Assembly (NCBI GenBank): GCA_014898425.1 | Contig: RCSZ01000016.1 | Location: 1,528,270 to 1,592,269, forward strand | DNA from: Botryotinia globosa | Taxonomy: Eukaryota > Ascomycota > Leotiomycetes > Helotiales > Sclerotiniaceae | Direction of reading: 5' to 3' | Length of the DNA stretch: 64,000 nt | Shown here: piece after piece, positions 35,745 through 46,124 of the stretch | Position numbering within the stretch: the stretch's first letter is position 1 | Layout: every line of letters begins with the position of its first letter | Notes under the pieces: generated by a model | What the model was told of the DNA's origin: nothing | Databases searched by the model: none | The model's input: only the letters and a program-made list of their open reading frames with translations | Position numbers and translations under genes: made by a program

Positions 35745-37601
35745 TCAAATACACAGATCTCCTTTCCTTAGTTGTCCGACACTGTGTTCAATCCCAAATG
35801 CAACATGAGAGTGTCTTTCCATCTGCCATTGACTTTCAGGTCCTTCAGGAGACTTATGATTTCCTGTTATGACCTGATCTAATACCGGTCCAAATCTGAG
35901 CCTATATTGTCCGGGATCCTCCCGCAGTGGTTCGGCACCTAAACAAGACCTCCCCAAGAACTCGTCCAGTTCCGGTTTACGAGTAGTTGCAACAGTAGCT
36001 GAAAAGGAATTCGAATGTACTACCCCGTTGCATTTTACAGCGTGAATACCGACTGCTACAGCCATGATGGAAAATAAGAAGGCCAAGCCAAATGATATGA
36101 GAAGCCAAAACGGATGGTAAACATAATAATTGTTTGTGTTGGAGGTGGAAATTGTTTGCAGATCGCTATCACTGGTCAAATCCGGCGAGCTGAGATAACT
36201 GATGCTAATGTTGTTGGCCAAATCTTCCATACCACGCGCCAATGTTTGGTTTCGACAAAGCCAAGGTCGTGTTGTTGAACTGAAGGTATTGGTAAACGTA
36301 GAAGAGGGATTGCCGATAAGATATGAACTTTCATTCTTGAATGGGGTACTCTGCATACCAAGTGCTCCACGAAGTGTAAACAATCTTGCCAGAGCCTATA
36401 CCGAACGTGGTATTTGTACGATTATCATTTTTATCATCGTATGTGAAGACGTCGTTTTGTTCGTAATACTTGGTGATGTTGTTGAATATGGCCTGCTGGG
36501 TGTTGTTCGGTTCGTTGCATTTTATCGACGGGCCATAGAATTGTGACCATTCAGACCCGGACACTTGTCTAGATAATCCTAATACATTGATATTTGACGC
36601 TGTATTTATGGCAATGGTATTGGTTACGAGAATGCATTATACTGGCCATCCACAGAATTGTTCCAACTGGCTTTGGAAAAATCAAGAACTGGCAAACGCA
36701 CTCCCTCGGAAATGTTCTTTGCAACAATTGTCAAAGCTGCTGCAGGTGCAATACTTGCGAGTCGTCCCAGAAGCCTGTAAAGGATCAGTGACGGGTCTTC
36801 CTACACATCAAATGTAGGGTTTGAATAGTCGGAACTGGCAAACTAAATGTGGCATTTTGATATCTTGTATCACCTGAACAATCGGAGACATTTCGATTTC
36901 CCCTATTCTTGTATTGCAGTTCAGACTATCAGACCTTTAAACTTCCGAAACATACCATGTAATGGCGCCTAATAAAATGGCAAGTTTTGCTCCTTTTAAT
37001 AGCTCGATACTGTATAGGGCTATGGGATCCGTGGACGAAGCGAAAGACGATCTAAGTTTCCTGTTTTGGAGATTAGTTTAAGGATCTTGAAGCCTCATTA
37101 ACTACAAATAGTACTTATGCTCAATGGTTGGCGTTTGACAACTGTCCAGATATATTGACCTAAAGCGGCCATCGTTGCTGCCTTAAAACAAGAGGTAATT
37201 ACAAAGGCAAAGCCGGTGCCAATACGGGTGGGCCACGCTTGTTTTTTCTCGTCACCAGTTCTTTCGCCGCTGAGTGACATGTAATGTAGTAGAGGTGGTG
37301 AGCCAATGAAAGAATGAAGCCAGCAAAAACATGAGCCCAATGAACGAGGGTTTCTTCCAATGGATTCCCCAGGTAGCAAATGGAGGCCTTGAAATTTGTG
37401 TAGATTTCCTTTGTTGTAGGAAATATCATCACCATCCGTCAAAGATTTATCGGATAATGATGATGGTACAAAGTTGTTTTTATCACCGCCTACAGCCACA
37501 GGTGTCGAGCGCGACTCCTGATTGAAAGTAACATCCTCGAGTGTTTGGTAGTCAATTGACTCATCGGCTGGTTTGCGCCGACTTAATTCGATCATTTTCA
37601 A
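35745..37601 (-). pseudogene. multi-pass fungal membrane protein, decayed by multiple frameshifts
   Basis: The ATG at 37601 starts a polar N-terminus (M-K-M-I-E-L-S-R-R-K). Recognisable segments then alternate between frames. H-W-A-H-V-F-A-G-F-I-L-S-L-A-H-H-L-Y-Y (about 37370-37280) is in one frame and W-P-T-R-I-G-T-G-F-A-F-V-I-T-S in another. Next come D-P-I-A-L-Y-S-I-E-L-L-K-G-A-K-L-A-I-L (about 37040-36980), L-G-R-L-A-S-I-A-P-A-A-A-L-T (about 36770) and a glycosylation-rich ectodomain. A final membrane helix, F-W-L-L-I-S-F-G-L-A-F-L-F-S-I-M, sits near 36100. Shifts are visible near 37350, 37270, 37100, 36635 (a base missing before V-T-N-T-I-A) and 36400. The layout fits the large fungal family sometimes mislabelled formylmethionine deformylase-like. 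The function is unknown, and the locus is not translatable as one protein. Confidence 0.65.
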
Positions 37602-37689
37602 AGCGAAAGGAAGTCTTGGTCCTTATGAGAGATTGATTCTAGCAGTTGAATGGAGATGCCAGACTGTGACTGTGACGGTGACACATAAG

Positions 37690-38059
37690 CAGGGTTAGGC
37701 AAATTATATAATCTGGCTGAGGGTTAAATATTTTTATATTATAATGTTTTTTGATTGATATAAAATATTACACGAAAATTATATATATTATGATTTGATA
37801 ATCAATTAAATCCTCAAGATGAATAAAAGTAAAATGAATTTGAAAATATTTTTCGATAGATTATCAAAAAAGTTATTGTAAATTTCAAAAGATATTCATA
37901 TTATATAATTTATATAATATTAGAATTATATAATTTCCAAAAAAATCTTTTTTATTTATTTATTATATATGAAAATCAAAATATTTTTTATTTGATTAAT
38001 ATTATATATATTTTATTAATTAATATACTCACATATTATAATATATATATCTATTCCTA
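37690..38059 (+). mobile_element. MITE with telomere-like terminal inverted repeats, copy 2
   Basis: A 370-bp AT-rich copy of the element at 18744-19134, same orientation. The left end AGGGTTAGGCAAATTATATA is well kept. The right end (read inverted TAGGAATAGATATATATATT) is eroded. It lies just upstream of the start of the decayed membrane-protein gene. Confidence 0.65.
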
Positions 38060-40309
38060 TATATGAGGCTGAAGATTTCGTTCGTATTTGCTTCTCCTAT
38101 ATAATATCTACTAATTTACTACTCCGTACTACACGAACTAATTAGGTAGCTGGCCTCGTCCACATCGATGCCCCATTAAAGATCTGATAGTGCTTGCGCG
38201 TCGTGTCAAGCCCACTAATAATAATTAAATGATTGGGGCTTCACCGCCTGGCTCTGAATCATTCTCTTCTCAGGAACTGAATGAAAAGTTCAGCATCAAG
38301 CCCAGGTAAGACCGGTAGACGGTAGACGGCAATGATGAAAATTGATTGCTTGGTTATCACTGATCAGAGCATTATGTGCCTTTGATGGTGGAAAATTAAC
38401 TCGAGTGTTCGATCTTGGTGCTTGACTTTGTCTCCTGCCCCGAGTCATCCACATCAATATAACCTGCTCGAATTATTACCTTCTATTTCATCGCGAAGTA
38501 CTCGGGTACAAGTGCTTTACAACTTTTTTATCGAACGACTACCTTTCACATTGATACCATCTCTCCTATATGTACCACAATGTATAGAGAGTGCCAGTGC
38601 CATGGGTCGTATTGATGAGCTGTTCAAATTTCAGGGTTAATATCAATATCAATTCCATGTACTTTTGAGCATCAGGTGACTCATTCATGTGACAACAGGG
38701 ATGTCTCGACTCTCGAGTCTCGACAGAATTGGCACCGGCACTCCCCAGCCATCCTCCACCTTTGATGAAAGGAGTCCATTATGCGAAAGGAAGCATTCTG
38801 CGCCTTTGTACCAAGCTGTCAGTCAAGTTGACTGACAGCTCGTTGTCTACCCCGGTTTCACAATTTCAGCACTACGAGCCGCCCGCCGCAAAAAAAGAAG
38901 TCCAACCCAACCAGTGAAATACATACTTCGCGCATATTAGACAATCATTCCCCATCCACCGATTGGCTCCCCATTTACGAACTCAATACACCTAAGATGA
39001 AGCGGACATTGTACATCTCATTCATAACATTGTCCGAAATTATCATCGCTTGTTAGCAATCTCGGAGTACATATGAAGCGATGGCAATCACCCACCTCGA
39101 CAAGACGCCTTGGAACGAGCTCAATGATTCCGATACGGTAAAATCGCCGATTTGATTTTCTTTTAACTTTTTCAACACGAGCTGGTCCAGACCTCTAAAT
39201 GGGACTAGCCATCAACCACCAGTGATCACTATCCTAATATTGGGAATCCTAGGGTTGTGCGCCACCATCTGATTCCTTCGTTGTTATTGGATGGTAATCA
39301 CTCTCGAGTACCTACATAGGTACTTAATAGAAACATGTGATCAAATCGCCGTATCAATCTGGCATCCCTGAACTATCATCTCAGTTCCCCCGAAGAATCT
39401 TTTAGCCCTTCCAATGAGCATCCCCAAAAGCTCAGCAAATACATGCAGCTGTGAACCAGGGATTTGGTTTCGGCCAAGCTGATTGTAATGACCCTGCATA
39501 CAACAGGTGTTGGCAAGAGCACCTTCCCATGTGCCAATTTCGTTATGGCTTGGGCCACCAACGCTTTGAATCTGGAAGGATTTCGTACCATCAATCTAAC
39601 AAGATCAAGATGGGATGTTGGTCTTTTAGGATTTGTTGTTGGAAGGAATGACTGCCTGGATCTCATCTCAAGAACCTGCTCCACTGGTGCTTTATTACAC
39701 GGGCTGACATGACAGCAATCATTATGACAACAACAACAATCACCATGCAGTTTGAACTTGAGATTGATTCAGTATATCGGATACCTACAGCATTTGCTGC
39801 ACCGGCCTCCATGTCTCCCTGCTGCATTAGCTACACCTGTTGTATCTGTGATCTTACCAATGATACACTCCGTTCTGCCCGAACTCCATTTCTGATTCGC
39901 TGGGATCCTTACATCGACTTCCGCGAATCCGAATACATTGAATTCCCGTTCCACCGACTTTCGAAAGCTTGATTCAATGGGTTCCATGATAAATTATGAT
40001 CCAATCAGAAATAATTCCAACCATCCGAGCCATACAAACATACCTAACCGTAAGGATTCAATTCCTCCGCTTAGGAAAGTGGCAGCCATTGGACGGCGCT
40101 AACAACCCCGCACTGAATTTCCCCAACACCCCAACTCCCCAAACTCCCCAAACTCCCCAAGTTCTCCACCTTCGGGTGAATAATAGAGCGACCCAATATT
40201 CCGTCTGCTTTATGCGCGTTGTCGCAGGGATAAATATTTAAAAACACATAAGACACCCACTTCCGCCCTTCTCTCTTTCTTCTTCACGTTTCTTCCACAA
40301 ATCGACAAT
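38060..40309. other. intergenic, no supported gene
   Basis: About 2.2 kb. Open frames at 38422-38640, 39376-39712 and 39709-39987 were read on both strands. None shows a recognised domain, and one chance TGVGKST string is not in a convincing protein. A 10-bp CTCCCCAAA-type tandem lies at about 40128-40162. A TATA-like TAAATATTTAAA at 40231-40242 sits 68 bases before the MFS start and is a plausible core promoter. Confidence 0.5.
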
Positions 40310-42086
40310 ATGAGTAACGCTATCACGGAAGAGAAGCCGACCTTATCGGAGGTCGAAGCACATCCCACCTCCGCCGACATAGCTGTCTACCATGATGAGA
40401 AGATCGATGACAGAGCGCGCGCTATCAATGCCGAGCAAATTGAACATAACATGACGGTACTTGAGGCTGTGAAAGCCTATCCCGCTGCCAGTTGGTGGGC
40501 ATTCGTCATGTCATGCACCATTGTAAGCTATTGGCCCATGATTGGCTCTTGCCACGATAGTGAAGTCAATCATCTAACTTGGTGACAGATCATGGAGTCC
40601 TACTGTGTTTTCTTGATGGGACAGTTCATCGCCACACATCGATTTGCTCGTGATTTTGGTAAACAAATCGGTCCCAATACCTGGATCATCGAAGCTTCAT
40701 GGCAGTCCGCATTTCAGTGTAGTGGACCAGTAGGTGCCTTCATCGGCGTCTTCATCGCAGGTCCCATTACTAGTAAGATTGGATATCGATGGGCAACCAT
40801 TGGCGGTCTCATGGCTCTGAACGCCTTCATCTTCATCTTCTACTTCGGCAACAGCCAAGGCATGTTTTTCGCGTCACAGATCTTAGAAGGCATTCCATGG
40901 GGTATTTTCATCGCCAATGCACCCGCTTATTGCTCCGAAATTGTGCCATTGAGACTGAGAGCTCCAGCGACGCAGATGCTGCAGATGTTCTGGGCTATTG
41001 GCGCACTTATCGTCGGCGGTATCACTTACCACTACCAATCCAAGGATGACTCTTCAGCGTACAGGTTCGTCTGATTCCATAGACACTATCGAGGAGGTCT
41101 GTACTAATGATCATATCAGAATTCCCATTGCACTCCAGTGGATGTTCCCCACTCCTCTCGCTATTCTACTCTTCATTGCGCCTGAATCACCCTGGTGGCT
41201 CGTACGCAAAGGCCGTCTCGCCGAGGCAGAGAAGGCCATTGCACGACTTGGGCGCGCTTCTGCAAATGATAATCCCGCCGACGCAGTCGCGATGATACGA
41301 CGTACAATCGAGCTCGAGAAGAGCGTGACGCAGCCCAATCTTGTTGAGCTATGGAGAGGTACTGATCTTTACCGAACTTTGATTGTTTGCGGTGTATACG
41401 CGTCTCAAAATCTGACGGGCAACCTGATCGCTAATCAGGCGGTGTACTTTTTCAAACGTGAGTATATCCATTCCTTGTAACGACGAAATACTGACATCAA
41501 TTCAGAGGCCGGCATGGCAGACGATACCGCATTCGCTCTTGGTCTCATCACTTCTGCCCTCCAGTTGATCATGGTCATGGTCTCTTGGGTCCTCACTACA
41601 TACCTCGGTCGACGTACCATTTATGTCTATGGTCAATTCATTGCCACTGGATTTTTAGTCGCGCTTGGTGTTGCGGCTTCAGTTGGACATAGTAAGGCCG
41701 CTACTAATGCGCAAGCATCACTTGCCTTGCTCGTCTCAGTCCTTTTCTGTTTGGGACCTGCTCCTGCCTCATGGGTCATTATTGGAGAGACCTCTTCCGT
41801 TCGCCTTAGACCACTGACGACCGGTATCGGACGAGCTGCTTATTACTTGGTCAATATTCCTTGTATCTTCCTCGCTAGTTACATGCTCAATACTGATAAG
41901 TGGGACTTGGGCGGCAAGAGTGGCTACGTGTGGGCTGGCACTGCCTTGTTCTGCAGTGTTATGTCTTGGCTCTTTATTCCAGAGATGAAAGATAGATCCT
42001 ACCGTGAGATCGATATCTTGTTCACGCGTAAAGTACAGGCTCGAAAGTGGTCGAGGACAGTCATCGACATCAACGATGATGAGTAG
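40310..42086 (+). CDS. MFS sugar transporter (alpha-glucoside permease type)
   Basis: Exons are 40310-40522, 40589-41064, 41120-41457 and 41506-42086, all GT-AG and phase-consistent, giving 535 residues. The polar N-terminus has the A-x-x-I-N-A-E-Q-x-E-H-N-M-T region typical of fungal maltose/alpha-glucoside permeases, and about 12 hydrophobic segments follow. Sugar-porter signatures are G-Y-R-W in the loop 2-3 area, the central P-E-S-P-W-W-L-V-R-K-G-R, Y-L-G-R-R after helix 8, and the closing P-E-M-K-D-R-S-Y-R-E-I-D. These place it in the H+-coupled sugar:proton symporter group at the plasma membrane. The exact sugar cannot be read. The gene is intact and is the last undisrupted conserved metabolic gene before the AT-rich subtelomere. 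Confidence 0.92.
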
Positions 42087-43207
42087 ATGAAAGTTATTTG
42101 AAGAAGCCGAAGTAGCACTCCTTTGGGAATGGGCGGCAGAGGGATGTTTCTTACTGGATATTGTCCAATAATTATTTACAAGATTAGTTGCATAATAAAG
42201 ATCACATCGAAATCAATATCATGTTCGCATGGCGTGGAGACAGACCGCAAATTAAACACGATTGCAAAAACGCGAGTAAGAGCAGGATCTAATTGCATTC
42301 CTCAATAGAGAGATGGGAATTCTCCCTCGCGTCGTTGTAATGCTGCAAATATTTAAAATCATTTGTTACATTCTTTTAAACTACTGGAAACTTTTTTGGA
42401 GACTTATAAACACACAAATGAGAAACACGATGTTAGTTGTGAATTGATTAATACTTTGAAGTTAATGCTTTAAAGTTATCGAGGTTTAGAATAGGTTTAG
42501 TATAGTTACTAGCAAGCCAATACACATGATGAGTACTTGACATGATGTTTAAAGTTTTCCAATTCCATGTCATTACCAGCTTAGGTTACAAAACCTCATT
42601 TTACCTCCCTTCTCTACTGATATCTAGCTTTCATACGTGTGTATTCTCTGGTTCACGTGAATATTGCGCGGACTCATCTCCTCAACTGTCAAGTCTCCAT
42701 CACTTCTGGTTGATCCCATTCTCATCATTTCCACCGTTTTGAGAACATTTGCATAGGATTGGCCCCAACCTTGCATGTAATGGTATATCTCGCATCTCTG
42801 ACGCATGTACCATTCAAAGAATTGACCTTCTTCACCAGATCGTGGATTCCATATATAAAGAAAGCATTGCTACTTTATAAGCTGATGTTCCAGTGGATAT
42901 TTCAGGGAGTGCTCGAGAATTTCATCATAAGGATAGGCGAGCTTTTGGTGTCATCACACAACTTAATTCACCAATTTATGACGATGACAATGATAATGAA
43001 ATATTCTTTTGCAGTCTTTCAAGAAACGAGCAGATCTATGCGTTGAAATGTCTTGATTGCTTTCAGAACACTTTCGGTTTTACATACAGCAGGATGGTTC
43101 TCTCGCTGAACATCGGTTACAACATACTTGCAACAACTGATGCTGAATATATACTATCCTTGAAGGGATAGGCATGATAAGTAATATCGATACTTTTAGT
43201 CCCCCAC
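42087..43207. other. spacer at the edge of the AT-rich compartment
   Basis: Contains MFS 3'UTR sequence. A minus-strand stretch at about 42855-42624 reads as a plausible C-terminal protein fragment (G-Q-F-F-E-W-Y-M-R-Q-R-C-E-I-Y-H-Y-M-Q-G-W), but without a start or a family I recognise. I leave it as a possible remnant. Confidence 0.4.
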
Positions 43208-43209
43208 TA

Positions 43210-43576
43210 CAGTAGAACTTGGTTATGCCGGAATGAAATATTTGACCAATCAAATCCGGTATAAAAAGGATTCCGGTATAAAAAATAATAGCTCAAGTTT
43301 TCTAATCAAAATTTATATCTGATTTCAATTCCAAACCCCGATATTTTTGAAAAAAATTATACGATTAAAGCGAATCATATTTATTAATAATAATAAAAGT
43401 TTATTCGATTAGATTTATTATCAAAATTTATATTAGATTTATAAAAAAAAGTATTTGGTATATTAGTATATTCAAAAAATCCAGTATCACTATATAAAAA
43501 GTGCTCAAATAAGGAAATTATTCTGGTATATTCAAGATTCTAGTATATCCCAGTCCGGTATAGCCAAGTTTTTCTG
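43210..43576. mobile_element. pogo/Tc1-type MITE, copy 1
   Basis: A 367-bp element bounded by TA at 43208-43209 and 43577-43578. The left end is CAGTAGAACTTGGTTAT, and the right end, read inverted, is CAGAAAAACTTGGCTAT. The interior repeats the CCGGTATAAAAA and CCGGTATA boxes near both ends. It has no coding capacity. It is the same family as 49842-50198. Confidence 0.8.
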
Positions 43577-44636
43577 TACTCAGATTTTTCCAAGCGATAC
43601 ATGAGAGTGCCGTGTCCCAAAGCGTCATAACCGCCAGAATTTGGGCTGTAATCGCCCCCACCACCCTCAATGCTGGCAGTCAGATTTTTGTTGACATAGT
43701 CCCGATACGCTTTCGGCCATGAAGCATTCAGACCTTTGAGCTCCTCAAAACCAGGACGAACATCGAATCGGGATTTATTCGCGACAACTGGCAGTACACC
43801 TTCCCAGCTTGTATATGGGGTGTACCGTGTATGGAACGGTATTATTCGTATTGTATTTCGCGGCATACTCGGCTCTACTAAGAGTTAGCTGAATCCAGAA
43901 ACTACAGAGAGCTTTATTCTGGCGTTCCGTGGAGTGGTATATATTTGTTGAGACTTTGGTTGGCAAATGTGGTATAGAGATCCATGTTCTGATTGTATCC
44001 TGATTCCTTACTATTCAATTACTCTAAGCAGAAAAAAGTCAAGTAAAGTATGGGTTTGATTATGTTCTGCCTCTTATTTTTGTATGAGAACCTTTTCTGA
44101 AATTCTTTTTATGTAATTTGCAATGGAGAAGAAAGGAAGAGCGCCATTAGCAACTGCGGCGTCGGGGAGGCCATATTTGAAGTAATTGACAGCGTAATTA
44201 TACATAGTAGCGCTATCATTAAATATTCCGATCGCCATCAGCGAGGCAATATTGCATAGATCCCAGTTGGCATAGTGCCCTGTGGTAGCAGAATCCATGA
44301 TCGACGAAGTAATCCTTTCATTAATCATAATAAAATCTTAGACAATTAATTATATATTGAAAGGATTTTTTTTAATGAATTAAAATAATTAATTTAAAAA
44401 TCTATGTGGTAATATACAAAGCTTATTTTAATCAATAGAGTTTTAACAAAATTTCTTGAATTTTGAAAATTAAATTAAAAACTTGTTTATTGAATTCAAT
44501 TAATAACTAGGGGCCTGCGAGCCCCCGGACCCCTTGCTTTTTGAGAAAGTATTATATAATTATATTTATTATTATAAAAATCTAAAAAAGAAATTTTATT
44601 GGAAGCTTGCAGACGAAGTCGGTTTACCTTATTATA

Positions 44637-44640
<4 letters not shown>

Positions 44641-44674
<34 letters not shown>

Positions 44675-44730
44675 TTTTAGTGGGTCACTTCACTTCGAAT
44701 CATCAATTATACCACTGAACTATAAAAGCT
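44641..44730 (-). mobile_element. possible tRNA-derived SINE with poly(A) tail
   Basis: On the minus strand, AGCTTTTATAGTTCAGTGG begins at 44730. It contains a good RNA polymerase III A-box (TAGTTCAGTGG) and a partial B-box-like GATTCGAAG, and after about 58 bases it runs into 31 consecutive A (T at 44641-44671 on +). A head plus homopolymer tail is the SINE layout. The B-box is weak and no target duplication is seen, so it could instead be a tRNA relic beside a simple repeat. Confidence 0.35.
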
Positions 44731-44821
44731 ATAGTATTAAAATAATTTGTATTAATTTTAGGTTCACTATATTCAATATAACCCTTTTTCAATTGATTAT
44801 ATAAGCTTTAACTATATCTAT

Positions 44822-45178
44822 ATTAATTAAACTTCAACCTTTTGGAAAACCCTTAGTTTTGAAGCTAGCAATATAAAAAATATATCATTTAAAAGCCCTT
44901 AGTTTCTTATATATGATTACCATTTTTTTTCATTCAATTTATATTAGCTTGAATAAGCTAATTTAAATAATTTTATTAAAAAAGCCTAGAATTTTATATT
45001 ATAAAATTTATATTATTTTAATTTCAATCCTTTATAAAACCCTTAGTTTTGAAGCTAGCAATATAAAAAATATATCATTTAAAAGCCTTTAATTTTTTAT
45101 ATATAGTTACCACTTTTCTTTTTTTTAATTCAATTCATATTAACTTAAATAAACTAATTTAAATGATTTCGTTGAAAA
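44822..45178 (+). repeat. two direct copies, period 190 bp
   Basis: Copies start near 44828 and 45018. Each has CCCTTAGTTTTGAAGCTAGC followed by AATATAAAAAATATATCATT and TAAAAGCC, then a less conserved AT-rich part. Both lie inside the TIR element. Confidence 0.75.
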
Positions 45179-46124
45179 AGTAAGGAGTTGCGCTATGGCC
45201 ACAATGCCAAGAAAGTCGAGCCAATCAAATCGCTTGAATCCAGCCAATCAGATTGCTTGAATTGGGTCTCACTAAGCGAGGTTCTCTTTTTTCGTGTCTA
45301 TATATACCTTCAGCCCTCGCGGGCGAGAAGAATATTAAGGAGGTAAACCTTTAATTAACGAAATATAGATATATATATATTAAAGTTATTCAAGATTTCT
45401 ATTTATATAATACATTTTGTATTATATAACATGATAATAGAGCTTTTGATTAAAGAATAAATTAAAGTAAATAGTAAAGTAAGAAGATCTTTTTTTAAGA
45501 TTTTTAACTAATATTTTTTATCTACTCTTTAGCTCTCCTATTTGTTTTTCTTTTTCCTTTTTAATTCTAATTTATTTTTTTGATCTCTTTCTAATTTATA
45601 TATTCAATATTTTCATCTACTTTTCTCAATTTTAATATTTAAAGATTTGAAAATTCTTAAACTCTTTTAAAACCCCTGTTTTCTCTTTTTCTATTAAAAT
45701 TTAATAATAAACGGATTATAAAAAGTATCGATTCGATTTATTATTAACAAATAAAGTATAATATTAATAATATATATATAAAATTTGGACAGGAATTTAT
45801 ATTGAATTTCTCTTCATCTCGAATATTGATTCTGCTATCACAGGGGGGGAAGTTGGGCTTGTTATGATTATCGAGAAAATTGCGATTTATTTCCCAGAAT
45901 ATACCAAGCATATTACTAAAAGATAATTGATTAACGGCTGGCCAGCCTGAATATTTCCGCAAGAGCTCCCCCGCATTCGCGAATTGGTAGCCATAAAGTC
46001 CGGCCGCAAGAAACATATCATCGTTGCCGCAGATACCTGTCAAATTTGCGCTCCAGCCGTTTAATGTAGCCGCAGCAGCATCGGCGTAGGAGCTGTTTCC
46101 TGAGAAAATCCAACGTAATAACAA

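Larger units (their letters stand above)
44278..45845. mobile_element. 1.57-kb AT-rich TIR element inside the lyase-like gene
   Basis: The ends are inverted copies of CCCTGTGGTAGCAGAATC (44278-44295; right copy 45828-45845 with one mismatch). The interior has no intact transposase. It contains a 190-bp direct repeat, a poly-T tract with a tRNA-like head, and a GC-richer block at 45180-45345. That block has two near copies of CCAATCARATYGCTTGAAT followed by TATATATA, a promoter-like arrangement. No clear target-site duplication is visible. It is probably non-autonomous or degraded, possibly hAT-like. Confidence 0.55.
43579..46124 (-). pseudogene. alginate-lyase-like (polysaccharide lyase) secreted protein gene split by transposons
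   Basis: Read leftward, an N-proximal piece at 46124-45846 carries S-Y-A-D-A-A-A-A-T-L-N-G-W and D-D-M-F-L-A-A-G-L-Y-G-Y-Q-F-A-N-A-G-E-L. A 1568-bp TIR element interrupts. The gene resumes at 44277 as H-Y-A-N-W-D-L-C-N-I-A-S-L-M-A-I-G, then G-L-P-D-A-A-V-A-N-G-A-L-P-F-F-S-I-A-N. A frame-broken part (44070-43880) still shows G-Y-N-Q-N-M-D-L, then A-E-Y-A-A-K-Y-N. The C-terminus is E-G-G-G-G-D-Y-S-P-N-S-G-G-Y-D-A-L-G-H-G-T-L-M-Y-R-L-E-K-S-E, where the pogo MITE sits inside the stop codon. The fold resembles the alginate lyase/(alpha/alpha) toroid proteins common in plant-associated fungi; the family assignment is from memory. The start is missing. Confidence 0.72.

Noticed and set aside
34539..37601. 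Frameshifts as sequencing error
   Set aside because: Flanking genes of several kilobases are error-free, and several lesions are tandem duplications or substitutions rather than homopolymer slips. Read data would settle it.
39451..39712. Open frames with a T-G-V-G-K-S-T string resembling a P-loop
   Set aside because: Overlapping short frames on both strands, no downstream Walker B or fold, and composition typical of non-coding DNA.
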